Assembly: GCA_945898105.1 (NCBI GenBank) | Contig: CAMDHL010000007.1 | Span: forward strand, 1-21,239 | DNA from: Comamonas sp. lk | GTDB taxonomy: Bacteria > Pseudomonadota > Gammaproteobacteria > Burkholderiales > Burkholderiaceae_C | Direction of reading: 5' to 3' | DNA length: 21,239 nt | Shown: in pieces, positions 14,620-21,239 of the stretch | Position numbering within the stretch: position 1 is the stretch's first letter | Layout: each line of letters opens with the position of its first letter | Translations under genes and position numbers: made by a program | Notes under the pieces: generated by a model | What the model was told of the DNA's origin: nothing | Database searches by the model: none | What the model saw: the letters and a program-made list of their open reading frames with translations, nothing else

Positions 14620-15438
14620 TTAAGCCGCGATGGGCGCCTTCAAAAAATCGCGCAAGGCGTCGAGTGCTTGGTCTGGCGCTTCCTGCAAAAGGGAGTGGCC
14701 TGCTTTCAGCGTGACTACTTTGCCATGGCGGGCATTGGCAATGAGCGATTTGGCGCCCTGCGGCGGCGTCATTTGGTCGCTGACGCCGAGCAAAAACAAG
14801 GTGGGGCATTGCACCTCGGCCATTGCCTCATCGCCGCGCGCATAGCTGTCGCAGGCTTTGAAGCTACGGTAAAACACATTGGCTTGGCGATTGCTGCCCA
14901 GCACGCGGTGCATTAGCGCTTTATTGGTGCCGTGCAGCCAGGTGCCTGGTCCCATCAGCGAAGGCGGCGGCGCCATCATCGACAACGAAAACGTGTTCAC
15001 CATGTCGATGCCTTTGGATTGCGCGTTTTGCGCCGCGTCCAGCAGCGCCGGTGAAACGCGCATGGGGTAAGCGGTGCCCACCATCACCAGGTGGCTTACC
15101 CGCTCGGGCTTTTGCGCAGCCACTTCCAGGGCGATCAATGAGCCCATGCTGTGACCAACCAGGGCCGCTTGTTTAATCTCTAAGGCGTCCAAGAGGCCGA
15201 TGATGCTTTGCGCAGCTTCCTCCACCGATTCGGGCGCGTTGCCACCGCTTTTGCAATGGCCAGGCAGATCAATAGCCAGCACGTTGTACTGGTGGTTGGC
15301 CAGGTAGCGGCTTTGTAGGCCCCACACGCTGTGGTCATGCAGCGCGCCGTGGATCAGGACGACGCTGGGCAATTCGGGCCTGAAGGGCTTGCCTGCGGTG
15401 TAGGCGTAGAGCGGGGCGTTGTTTACGGTAATCAGCAC
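14620..15438 (-). CDS. Alpha/beta-fold hydrolase
   Basis: This 272-residue hydrolase of the alpha/beta superfamily has the oxyanion-hole HG (30-31, LIHGALHDHSVWG), IDLPGHCKSGG (56-66), the nucleophile elbow GHSMGS (95-100, Ser97), the acid LLGVSDQMTP (Asp221) and the catalytic His in LKAGHSLLQEAP (His248). It has no signal peptide, so it is cytoplasmic. The fold fits carboxylesterases and C-C bond or lactone hydrolases; the substrate cannot be deduced. The start is a GTG at 15438, supported by AAGGA upstream. It diverges from the LhgO-like gene over an 89-bp spacer that holds a 7-bp inverted repeat (ATTGTGC at 15474, GCACAAT at 15515). The upstream end of the kup scrap and about 140 bp without coding signal lie beyond its stop. 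Confidence 0.9.
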   Translation of the reverse strand: MLITVNNAPLYAYTAGKPFRPELPSVVLIHGALHDHSVWGLQSRYLANHQYNVLAIDLPGHCKSGGNAPESVEEAAQSIIGLLDALEIKQAALVGHSMGSLIALEVAAQKPERVSHLVMVGTAYPMRVSPALLDAAQNAQSKGIDMVNTFSLSMMAPPPSLMGPGTWLHGTNKALMHRVLGSNRQANVFYRSFKACDSYARGDEAMAEVQCPTLFLLGVSDQMTPPQGAKSLIANARHGKVVTLKAGHSLLQEAPDQALDALRDFLKAPIAA

Positions 15439-15527
15439 GGTGCAGTCCTTGAAGAAAAGGGGCGATTACGTGCATTGTGCCTAATTGGATGGCAGGCCTC
15501 CTGGGCGCACCCGTGCACAATCCGCCC

Positions 15528-16649
15528 ATGTCCAGCACCACCGCAGCCGAGCCCGTCGATGTCGTAGTCATCGGTGCGGGCGTTGTCGGCCTGGCGGTGG
15601 CGCGGGCCTTGGCGCTGGCAGGGCGTGAAGTATGGGTACTGGAGAGCGAGGGCACCATTGGAAGCGGAATCAGTGCGCGCAATAGCGAGGTGATTCACGC
15701 TGGCATTTACTACCCGCAGGGTTCTCTGAAAGCGCTTCTTTGTGTGCAGGGCAAGCAACTGCTGTACGCCTATTGCGCCGAGCGCAGTGTGGCGCACCAG
15801 CGCTGCGGCAAGTTGCTGGTGGCCACCACCCCCGCCCAAATGGAGGAATTGGTTCAGGTGCAGGCGCGTGCGCGGGCCAATAGCGTAGACGACTTGCAAT
15901 TGCTGACTGCCGCAGAGGCTGTCGCCCTAGAGCCTGCGCTGCATTGCCATGGTGCCCTGCTGTCGCCTAGCACCGGTATCGTAGACAGCCACGGTTTGAT
16001 GCTGGCCTTGCAAGGTGACTTGGAGCACGCAGGGTCGCAGGTGGTGCTCCACTGCCATGTGGACAAGGTTGAACTTTCACTTACGGGCAGGCATCAGATC
16101 TGGACGCAAGACGGCACCTGCCTCGCAGCTCGCACCCTGGTCAATGCGGCCGGCCTTTCGGCACCCGCACTAGCGCGTCGCTTTGCGGGATTGAATGCGC
16201 GCCATGTACCGCAGGAATTTTTTGCTAAAGGAAGCTACTTTTCCCTATCCGGAAAAGCGCCATTCCAACGACTTGTTTACCCATTGCCCGAACCCGGCGG
16301 GCTGGGCGTGCACTTGACGCTGGACTTGGCTGGTCAGGCCAAATTCGGCCCGGATGTGCAATGGGTTGACGACGCTAGTGACTACCAAGTGGACCCGGCG
16401 CGTGGTGCGGCGTTTTATGCGGAGGTGCGCAAATACTGGCCCGACTTGCCCGATGGCGCATTACAGGCCTCCTATTCGGGGATACGTCCCAAGATTAGCG
16501 GGCCAGGGCAGGTGGCGGCGGATTTTTGGGTGCAAGGCCCGCAAACCCATGGTATGCCCGGGTTGGTGAATTTGTTTGGTATCGAGTCCCCCGGCCTGAC
16601 CAGCGCACTGGCTCTGGCAGACATGGTGTCGTTGCTATTGAAGGACTAG
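15528..16649 (+). CDS. FAD-dependent oxidoreductase, LhgO/L-2-hydroxyglutarate oxidase-like
   Basis: This 373-residue flavoprotein has the DAO-type fold. The dinucleotide motif [18 protein letters not shown] lies at residues 12-29, followed by VLESE for the ribose-binding acid. The block [18 protein letters not shown] is diagnostic of the L-2-hydroxyglutarate dehydrogenase/oxidase group, and GIVDSHGL and the C-terminal [14 protein letters not shown] complete it. The enzyme would oxidise L-2-hydroxyglutarate or a related 2-hydroxyacid to the 2-oxoacid. The start at ATG 15528 gives an N-terminus nine residues before the FAD strand; a GTG at 15477 adds 17 residues and cannot be excluded. It converges with metY (15 bp between stops). 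The 2-hydroxyacid dehydrogenase of the D series lies 12 kb away in the same window. Confidence 0.88.
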   Translation: MSSTTAAEPVDVVVIGAGVVGLAVARALALAGREVWVLESEGTIGSGISARNSEVIHAGIYYPQGSLKALLCVQGKQLLYAYCAERSVAHQRCGKLLVATTPAQMEELVQVQARARANSVDDLQLLTAAEAVALEPALHCHGALLSPSTGIVDSHGLMLALQGDLEHAGSQVVLHCHVDKVELSLTGRHQIWTQDGTCLAARTLVNAAGLSAPALARRFAGLNARHVPQEFFAKGSYFSLSGKAPFQRLVYPLPEPGGLGVHLTLDLAGQAKFGPDVQWVDDASDYQVDPARGAAFYAEVRKYWPDLPDGALQASYSGIRPKISGPGQVAADFWVQGPQTHGMPGLVNLFGIESPGLTSALALADMVSLLLKD

Positions 16650-16664
16650 GTAAAGCCCGGCGGC

Positions 16665-17960
16665 TTAGGCCGCTTTCTCCGCTGCTTTCAAGGCCTTTTT
16701 CAGATCGTCAAGTAAGTCGTCCGGGTCTTCCAGGCCGATCGACAGGCGGATGGTGCCCGGCCCAATACCGGCAGCTTGCAGGGCCGCATCGTCCATGCGA
16801 AAGTGCGTGGTGCTGGCGGGGTGGATGACTAGGCTGCGGCAGTCGCCCACATTGGCGAGATGGCTGAAAATTTTCAGGGCTTCAATAAATTTTTGACCCT
16901 GCAATCGCGAGCCTTTGATGTCAAAGCTAAACACTGAACCGGCTCCCCGAGGCAGCAGTTTTTTGGCCAGTGCGTGGCTGACGTGGCTCTCCAACATCGG
17001 GTGTCCCACGCGGGCGACCATAGGGTGACTGGCCAGAAATTGCACCACTTTTTCAGTGTTGCTGGCATGGCGCGCCATACGTAGGGGCAAGGTTTCCATG
17101 CCTTGCAAAATCAACCAGGCGGTGTGCGGGCTCATGCAGGCGCCAAAGTCGCGCAAGCCCTCGCGCCGCGCGCGCAACAAAAACGCGCCGACCGTGCTTT
17201 CCTCGGTAAACACCATGTTGTGAAAACCCGCATAGACGGCGCTCAGCTCGGCAAATTTGCCCGAGGCGTCCCAGTCAAAACGACCGCTGTCCACCACCAC
17301 GCCACCGACCACCGTGCCGTGGCCCGACAAAAACTTGGTGGCCGAGTGGTAAACAATGTCGGCGCCGTGGTCAAAGGGCTTGATAAGCCAAGGCGAGGTG
17401 AGGGTGGAGTCCACCAGCAAAGGCACACCGTGCTCGTGCGCGATGTTGCTGACAGCTTCGATGTCCAGCACGTCCATGCCCGGATTGCCTACGGTTTCGC
17501 CGAAGAACAACTTGGTGTTGGGGCGCACAGCGGCGCGCCAGGCGTCCAAATCATTGGGGTTGACGAAGGTGGTGTCGATCCCAAAGCGGCGCATGGTGTA
17601 GTGCAGCAGGTTGTGCGAGCCGCCATAGAGCGCGGTGGAGGCCACGATGTGCGATCCCGCACCCATGAGCGTGCAAATCGCCAAGTGCAGCGCGGCCTGG
17701 CCGCTGGCGGTGGCGATGGCACCAATGCCGCCTTCAAGCGCGGAAATACGTTGTTCGAACACCGCGTTGGTCGGGTTGCTGATACGGCTGTAGACATGGC
17801 CGGCGCGCTCTAGGTTGAACAGGGCTGCGGCCTGGTCACTGGACTCAAATACAAAAGAAGTGGTCAGGTGGATGGGCACCGCGCGCGAGCCGGTCGCATC
17901 GGGCACAGCACCGGCGTGCAAGGACAAGGTGTCAAAGCCGGGGTCGGCATATCCGCTCAT
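16665..17960 (-). CDS. metY: O-acetylhomoserine sulfhydrylase (aminocarboxypropyltransferase)
   Basis: This PLP enzyme of the Cys/Met metabolism family makes homocysteine from O-acetylhomoserine and sulfide, leading to methionine. The 431-residue protein has the family start GFDTLSLHAG (8-17), YSRISNPTNAVFEQRISALEGG (split at residues 57-66 and 67-78), SGQAAL (86-91), VDSTLTSPWLIKPFDHGADI (183-202) and the Schiff-base lysine in YHSATKFLSGHG (Lys209). A length of about 430 and the long insert after the lysine separate MetY from the ~390-residue MetB/MetC/MetZ types. The ATG at 17960 has GGAGA ten bases upstream. It is divergent from the CBS gene over 152 bp. No SAM riboswitch or clear operator was recognised upstream. 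Confidence 0.95.
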   Translation of the reverse strand: MSGYADPGFDTLSLHAGAVPDATGSRAVPIHLTTSFVFESSDQAAALFNLERAGHVYSRISNPTNAVFEQRISALEGGIGAIATASGQAALHLAICTLMGAGSHIVASTALYGGSHNLLHYTMRRFGIDTTFVNPNDLDAWRAAVRPNTKLFFGETVGNPGMDVLDIEAVSNIAHEHGVPLLVDSTLTSPWLIKPFDHGADIVYHSATKFLSGHGTVVGGVVVDSGRFDWDASGKFAELSAVYAGFHNMVFTEESTVGAFLLRARREGLRDFGACMSPHTAWLILQGMETLPLRMARHASNTEKVVQFLASHPMVARVGHPMLESHVSHALAKKLLPRGAGSVFSFDIKGSRLQGQKFIEALKIFSHLANVGDCRSLVIHPASTTHFRMDDAALQAAGIGPGTIRLSIGLEDPDDLLDDLKKALKAAEKAA

Positions 17961-18112
17961 AAGGGGTTCTCCAAAGTGCTGCGTTGCAGGGCGCCGGTTT
18001 GGCCTGTTACTGACCCGCCTGCGCCCCGATTAAACCCGTGATTGTGGGCTATATTCGAACAGTGAACCGCCGCTGCGCCAGACGTATTGCGGGACCTATT
18101 AAAGGAAGCACC

Positions 18113-18574
18113 ATGAAAGTCAGCGACATTCTGCGCGTCAAAGGCGGAACCCTTTTCACTGCCACGCCGGACGAACCTCTTGCGCACGCGGTCCAAATGA
18201 TGTCCGAGCACGACATCGGCTCGCTGGTGGTGATGGAGCATGGCGACCTGGTGGGCATGCTTACGTTTCGCGAAGTGATACAAAAAATTGTCCAAAACGG
18301 CGGCAACATTGGCGGTACGCAGGTGCGTAGCGCCATGGACGATGCGCCGCTGACCTGCACCATGGAAACCGAGATGGATGAAGTGCGCCGCATGATGCTG
18401 GATCGCCACGCCCGCTATATGCCAGTAATGGACAAACGCATGCTCATGGGCGTGATCAGCTTTTACGATGTGGCCAAGGCCGTGGTGGACAGCCAGAACT
18501 TCGAAAACAAAATGCTCAAGGCCTATATCCGCGACTGGCCGGGGCAGGAAGAGGGCGCAAAGCCCGCCAATTAG
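18113..18574 (+). CDS. CBS-domain pair protein
   Basis: This 153-residue cytoplasmic protein is made of two CBS motifs. The first covers about 1-62 ([20 protein letters not shown] then [18 protein letters not shown]). The second covers about 70-132 ([20 protein letters not shown] then [22 protein letters not shown]). A charged tail ends [13 protein letters not shown] pairs bind adenosine nucleotides and act as energy sensors or regulatory modules. As there is no attached catalytic or channel domain, its partner is unknown. The start ATG at 18113 has AAAGGAAG at the right spacing. It is followed after 31 bp by aroC on the same strand, so co-transcription is likely, though a functional link to the shikimate pathway is not implied. 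Confidence 0.92.
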   Translation: MKVSDILRVKGGTLFTATPDEPLAHAVQMMSEHDIGSLVVMEHGDLVGMLTFREVIQKIVQNGGNIGGTQVRSAMDDAPLTCTMETEMDEVRRMMLDRHARYMPVMDKRMLMGVISFYDVAKAVVDSQNFENKMLKAYIRDWPGQEEGAKPAN

Positions 18575-18605
18575 GGCGCACCGCCGCTCAGGGATAATCC
18601 CCCCC

Positions 18606-19691
18606 ATGAGCGGAAACACCTTTGGAAACCTCTTCGCAGTCACCAACTTTGGTGAATCCCACGGCCCGGCTATCGGTTGCGTAATCGACGGCTGCCCGCC
18701 TGGCATGGAATTGAGTGAGGCCGATATTCAGGGCGACCTGGATCGGCGCCGCCCCGGCACCAGCCGCCACGTTACCCAGCGACAAGAGCCCGATCAAGTA
18801 CAGATTTTGAGTGGCGTGTACGAGGGCAAAACCACCGGCACCCCGATTGCCCTCCTGATTCAGAACACCGACCAGCGCAGCAAAGACTACGGCAACATTC
18901 TGGATACCTTCCGCCCCGGACACGCTGATTTCACCTATCTCCGCAAATACGGCCTGCGCGATCCGCGTGGTGGCGGACGATCTTCAGCGCGCATGACAGC
19001 GCCTATGGTGGCCGCCGGTGCGGTAGCTAAAAAGTGGTTGCTAGCGCACTGCGGCACGCAGTTTCGGGGCTGCATGACGCAACTGGGCGATCTGCCCATC
19101 GGCTTTGAGAGCTGGGAGCATGTGCCCCACAACCCGTTTTTTGCGCCCTTAGCCGATGTGCAGGCACTGGAAGACTATATGGATGCGCTGCGCAAGTCTG
19201 GCGATTCTTGTGGCGCGCGCATCCGCGTTAACGCCAGCAAAATGCCGGTGGGCCTAGGCCAGCCCTTGTACGACAAGTTGGATGCCGATATTGCCTACGC
19301 CATGATGGGTATCAATGCGGTCAAAGGCGTGGAGATTGGGGCCGGCTTTGCCAGCGTGGCCCATCGCGGCAGCATGCACGGTGATTCGCTCACGCCGACC
19401 GGCTTTGCCAGCAATAACGCCGGCGGCGTATTGGGCGGCATCAGCACCGGCCAAGACTTGGAGGTGAGCATCGCCATCAAGCCCACCAGCTCCATCCTGA
19501 CGCCGCGCGATACTTTGGATGTGCAAGGCAACCCGACCCAAGTGGTGACCAAGGGCCGCCACGACCCCTGCGTAGGCATACGGGCTACCCCGATTGCTGA
19601 GGCCATGCTGGCATTGGTTGTGATGGAGCATGTGTTGCAACACCGCGCGCAATGTGGCGAGTTGGCGGGTGCTTTGCAAAAGCAGCCTTGA
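18606..19691 (+). CDS. aroC: Chorismate synthase
   Basis: Chorismate synthase converts 5-enolpyruvylshikimate 3-phosphate to chorismate with reduced FMN, the last step of the shikimate pathway. The 361-residue protein starts [20 protein letters not shown], with the GESHG signature at 16-20. It then shows [17 protein letters not shown] (48-64), [12 protein letters not shown] (74-85) and [20 protein letters not shown] with GGGRSSAR after it (102-129), plus [15 protein letters not shown] near 275. Length is standard. The frame is open upstream to 18468, but that part overlaps the CBS gene in another frame, so the ATG at 18606 is right. Second of the five-gene plus-strand run. Confidence 0.98.
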   Translation: MSGNTFGNLFAVTNFGESHGPAIGCVIDGCPPGMELSEADIQGDLDRRRPGTSRHVTQRQEPDQVQILSGVYEGKTTGTPIALLIQNTDQRSKDYGNILDTFRPGHADFTYLRKYGLRDPRGGGRSSARMTAPMVAAGAVAKKWLLAHCGTQFRGCMTQLGDLPIGFESWEHVPHNPFFAPLADVQALEDYMDALRKSGDSCGARIRVNASKMPVGLGQPLYDKLDADIAYAMMGINAVKGVEIGAGFASVAHRGSMHGDSLTPTGFASNNAGGVLGGISTGQDLEVSIAIKPTSSILTPRDTLDVQGNPTQVVTKGRHDPCVGIRATPIAEAMLALVVMEHVLQHRAQCGELAGALQKQP

Positions 19692-19769
19692 ACGCAGCTT
19701 GCAATAGCTCGTACTGGCCTAACCTCTGACCCTCGACCCTGAGTCCCGCGACCTACCCCCGGAGTGCCT

Positions 19770-20216
19770 ATGAAAACCGTGATGATTTTGAACGGACCTA
19801 ATCTGAATCTGCTGGGCACACGCGAGCCCCAGGTCTATGGCAGCCAGACTTTGGCCGATGTGCAAGCCTTGTGCGAGCGTGCCTGCGCCGCCAATGGCTT
19901 TGCGCTTGATTTTCGCCAAAGCAACCACGAAGGTGAGTTGGTTGATGCGCTGCACGAAGCAGGGCAACTGCACGCAAAGGGCAAGTTGGCCGGTGTGGTG
20001 CTCAATGCGGGTGCCTACACGCATACCAGCGTGGCTTTGCACGACGCCATCAAAGGCACGGGCGTCAGCTTGATCGAACTGCACATCAGCAATGTGCACG
20101 CGCGCGAGGAGTTTCGCCACCATTCCTATATTTCACCGGTAGCCAAAGCGGTGATGTGCGGCTTTGGCGTCAATGGCTATGCGCTGGCTGTAGCCGGGCT
20201 GGCCGGGATGCAATAA
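19770..20216 (+). CDS. aroQ: Type II 3-dehydroquinate dehydratase
   Basis: This is the type II enzyme that dehydrates 3-dehydroquinate to 3-dehydroshikimate, the third shikimate-pathway step. The 148-residue protein has [12 protein letters not shown] (9-20), the catalytic Tyr23 on the flexible lid (QVYGSQT), [14 protein letters not shown] (51-64), [10 protein letters not shown] (78-87) and [20 protein letters not shown] (103-122), which contains catalytic His105 and Arg112. The ATG at 19770 is placed five bases after GGAG; a GTG at 19764 overlaps that ribosome-binding site and is rejected. It follows aroC by 78 bp. In many relatives aroQ sits beside accB/accC instead, so this aroC-aroQ pairing may be a local arrangement. 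Confidence 0.97.
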   Translation: MKTVMILNGPNLNLLGTREPQVYGSQTLADVQALCERACAANGFALDFRQSNHEGELVDALHEAGQLHAKGKLAGVVLNAGAYTHTSVALHDAIKGTGVSLIELHISNVHAREEFRHHSYISPVAKAVMCGFGVNGYALAVAGLAGMQ

Positions 20217-20257
20217 AGGCACCCTGCTTTTTTGCCCGAATATTTGATCTGACCTTG

Positions 20258-21031
20258 ATGACGCCTGTTTTGTACGTTTCCCACGGCGCGCCGCTGTTTG
20301 CGCTGGAGCCTGGAATTTCCGGTGCCGCTTTGCAGTCTTTTGCCCAGGGCTTAGCGGCCCGTCCCAAGGCGGTGGTCATCATGTCGCCGCATTGGATGCC
20401 CCGCAACCCTTCGGTCATGACCAGCGCGCAACCAGCGACTTTGCATGACTTTGGCGGATTTTCCGACGCTTTGTACCAATTGCAATACCCGGCCCCCGGT
20501 GCGCCTGCACTTGCTGCGCGGGTGATCGAACTTTTGGCCAACGCGGGCATTACGGCCCAGGGCGATGCTCAGCGTCCTTTGGACCATGGTGCCTGGGTGC
20601 CCTTAATGCATATGTTTGCTGACGCGCAAGTTCCGGTACTACAAGTGGCACTGCCCCAGCGCGCTGGGCCGCGTGAGGTGTATGCCATGGGCGCGGCATT
20701 GCAGTCCTTGCGGGAGCAGGACGTGCTGCTAATTGGATCGGGCGGCATGACGCACAATTTGGGCGAGTTTGCCGGGCCGGGTGTGCCGACCGCGCCGTAT
20801 GCTTTGGAATTCAGCCGTTGGGTAGAGGCCCAGATTGCAGCGGGAGACATCGAGGCTTTGTGGGACTATCGCCAGCGCGCCCCACATGCGCAGCGCGCCC
20901 ACCCCAGCGAAGACCATTTCTTGCCCTTGTTTTTTGCGCTGGGAGCGGGTGGTCCGGGTAGCCAGGCGCATTACCTGAGCCGCGAAGTGCTGTACGGCAT
21001 GCTGGCGATGGATAGTTTTTACTTGCAGTAA
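20258..21031 (+). CDS. Class III extradiol ring-cleavage dioxygenase (DODA/YgiD type)
   Basis: This 257-residue cytoplasmic protein belongs to the LigB-superfamily of 4,5-DOPA dioxygenase-like enzymes. It starts MTPVLYVSHGAPLFAL with His9. Conserved elements follow: VVIMSPHWMPR (39-49, His45), FGGFSDALYQLQYPAPGAP (65-83), LDHGAWVPLMHMF (108-120), IGSGGMTHNL (159-168) and HPSEDHFLPLFFALGA (215-230). Several of these His residues form the metal site in relatives. The family opens catechol-type rings between or beside the hydroxyls, but the natural substrate of bacterial YgiD-like members is unsettled. The ATG at 20258 is used because the 34 upstream codons overlap aroQ and are not conserved. 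It is 41 bp after aroQ, probably in the same transcript. Confidence 0.92.
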   Translation: MTPVLYVSHGAPLFALEPGISGAALQSFAQGLAARPKAVVIMSPHWMPRNPSVMTSAQPATLHDFGGFSDALYQLQYPAPGAPALAARVIELLANAGITAQGDAQRPLDHGAWVPLMHMFADAQVPVLQVALPQRAGPREVYAMGAALQSLREQDVLLIGSGGMTHNLGEFAGPGVPTAPYALEFSRWVEAQIAAGDIEALWDYRQRAPHAQRAHPSEDHFLPLFFALGAGGPGSQAHYLSREVLYGMLAMDSFYLQ

Positions 21032-21053
21032 TAAGTTAAATAAGATCCCTATC

Positions 21054-21083
21054 TTGTTGAAAAATATAGAATTTATTTTTAAA
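21054..21083 (+). promoter_or_regulatory. Possible promoter before the FrnE-like gene
   Basis: TTGTTG (21054-21059) and TTTAAA (21078-21083) are 18 bp apart in an AT-rich spacer of 89 bp (21032-21120). The position suits a start about 30 bp before the gene. Both boxes are weak matches, so this is tentative. Confidence 0.3.
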
Positions 21084-21120
21084 CCCCGCTAACTTCACCT
21101 AAATTGCTCATCGAGGTCCT

Positions 21121-21239
21121 ATGCCAATCAAAATGAAAATCGACTTTGTCTCCGACGTGGCCTGCCCTTGGTGCGCGGTGGGTTTGGGCGCTTTAGAAGA
21201 GGCGATAGCGCGTGTGGGTGATGAGGTGGAGGTCGAAAT
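21121..21239 (+). CDS. DsbA-family oxidoreductase, FrnE-like, N-terminus only (cut by right edge)
   Basis: Thirty-nine codons are visible before the window ends. The protein starts MPIKMKIDFVSDVACPWCAV, with a first beta strand followed by the active-site CPWC (15-18) and the helix GLGALEEAIARVGDEVEVE. This arrangement (K-I-D-x-[VF]-S-D-x-x-C-P-W-C) is typical of FrnE/2-hydroxychromene-2-carboxylate isomerase-like members of the DsbA family, which are cytoplasmic thiol oxidoreductases or isomerases. There is no signal peptide. The ATG at 21121 has GAGG five bases upstream; a second ATG at 21133 is less likely. It is the last of the plus-strand run that begins with the CBS gene, but a separate promoter may lie in the AT-rich spacer before it. 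Confidence 0.85.
   Translation, partial: MPIKMKIDFVSDVACPWCAVGLGALEEAIARVGDEVEVE

Noticed and set aside
17103..17813. 236-codon open frame on the plus strand
   Set aside because: It lies entirely antisense to metY, whose PLP motifs are intact. The translation is rich in His, Arg, Gly and Val with no family signal, as expected of a codon-bias shadow.
17961..18112. Possible SAM riboswitch upstream of metY
   Set aside because: The short leader shows no SAM-I or SAM-II conserved core that I can recognise.
17957..18706. 249-codon open frame on the minus strand
   Set aside because: It covers the antisense of the CBS gene and the start of aroC, both firmly identified.
1..21239. CRISPR arrays, IS elements, integrase genes, tRNA or rRNA genes
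   Set aside because: No regularly spaced repeats, transposase motifs, terminal inverted repeats or tRNA-like folds were seen.

Overview
The window reads as chromosomal DNA of a betaproteobacterium, most likely order Burkholderiales and close to Comamonadaceae. That placement is an inference from protein family content (short-form 6-phosphogluconate dehydrogenase next to zwf, DUF2069/YihY pair, DUF4864, stand-alone NnrD, aroC/aroQ, metY) and moderately high GC coding DNA with AT-rich intergenic spacers. No rRNA, tRNA, CRISPR array, insertion sequence or prophage was seen.

Layout. 1-3963 is a minus-strand block: thymidylate synthase (cut by the left edge), an MFS transporter, an FAD-linked 2-hydroxyacid dehydrogenase and a DUF2069 membrane protein. 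A 21-bp gap separates it from the divergent YihY-type membrane protein (3985-5202). 5384-7301 holds three genes that look like protein-modification or metal-cluster functions: a small SET-domain protein (plus), facing a two-gene minus-strand unit of a YkgJ-type Cys-cluster protein and a GNAT-like protein with a tail resembling arginyl/leucyl-tRNA-protein transferases. A terminator that can serve both directions lies between them. 7584-9635 has a TANGO2/NRDE protein, a truncated N-terminal remnant of an MmeI-like restriction-modification enzyme, and NAD(P)H-hydrate dehydratase. 9853-13242 has a secreted DUF4864 protein, a 426-bp stretch with no recognisable gene, and the gnd-zwf pair of the oxidative pentose phosphate pathway. 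13544-14480 has an orphan FlhG/MinD-like ATPase whose deviant Walker A lacks the signature lysine, followed directly by a C-terminal scrap of a Kup potassium transporter. 14620-17960 has an alpha/beta hydrolase, an LhgO-like FAD oxidoreductase and O-acetylhomoserine sulfhydrylase. 18113 to the right edge is a plus-strand run: CBS-pair protein, aroC, aroQ, a class III extradiol (DODA/YgiD-type) dioxygenase and the start of a FrnE/DsbA-like thiol oxidoreductase.

Most genes are central metabolism or housekeeping: dTMP synthesis, NADPH supply, NAD(P)HX repair, shikimate pathway and methionine synthesis. Points that stand out are the SET / Ate-like / YkgJ cluster, a perfect 12-bp hairpin inside the apparent start of the YkgJ gene, the altered P-loop of the orphan FlhG-like protein, two gene remnants (MmeI-like and kup), and a symmetry-rich regulatory region between gnd and the FlhG-like gene. 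I did not find a convincing new defence or mobile system. The SET/Ate-like/YkgJ cluster is the best candidate for something undescribed, and that reading is inference.
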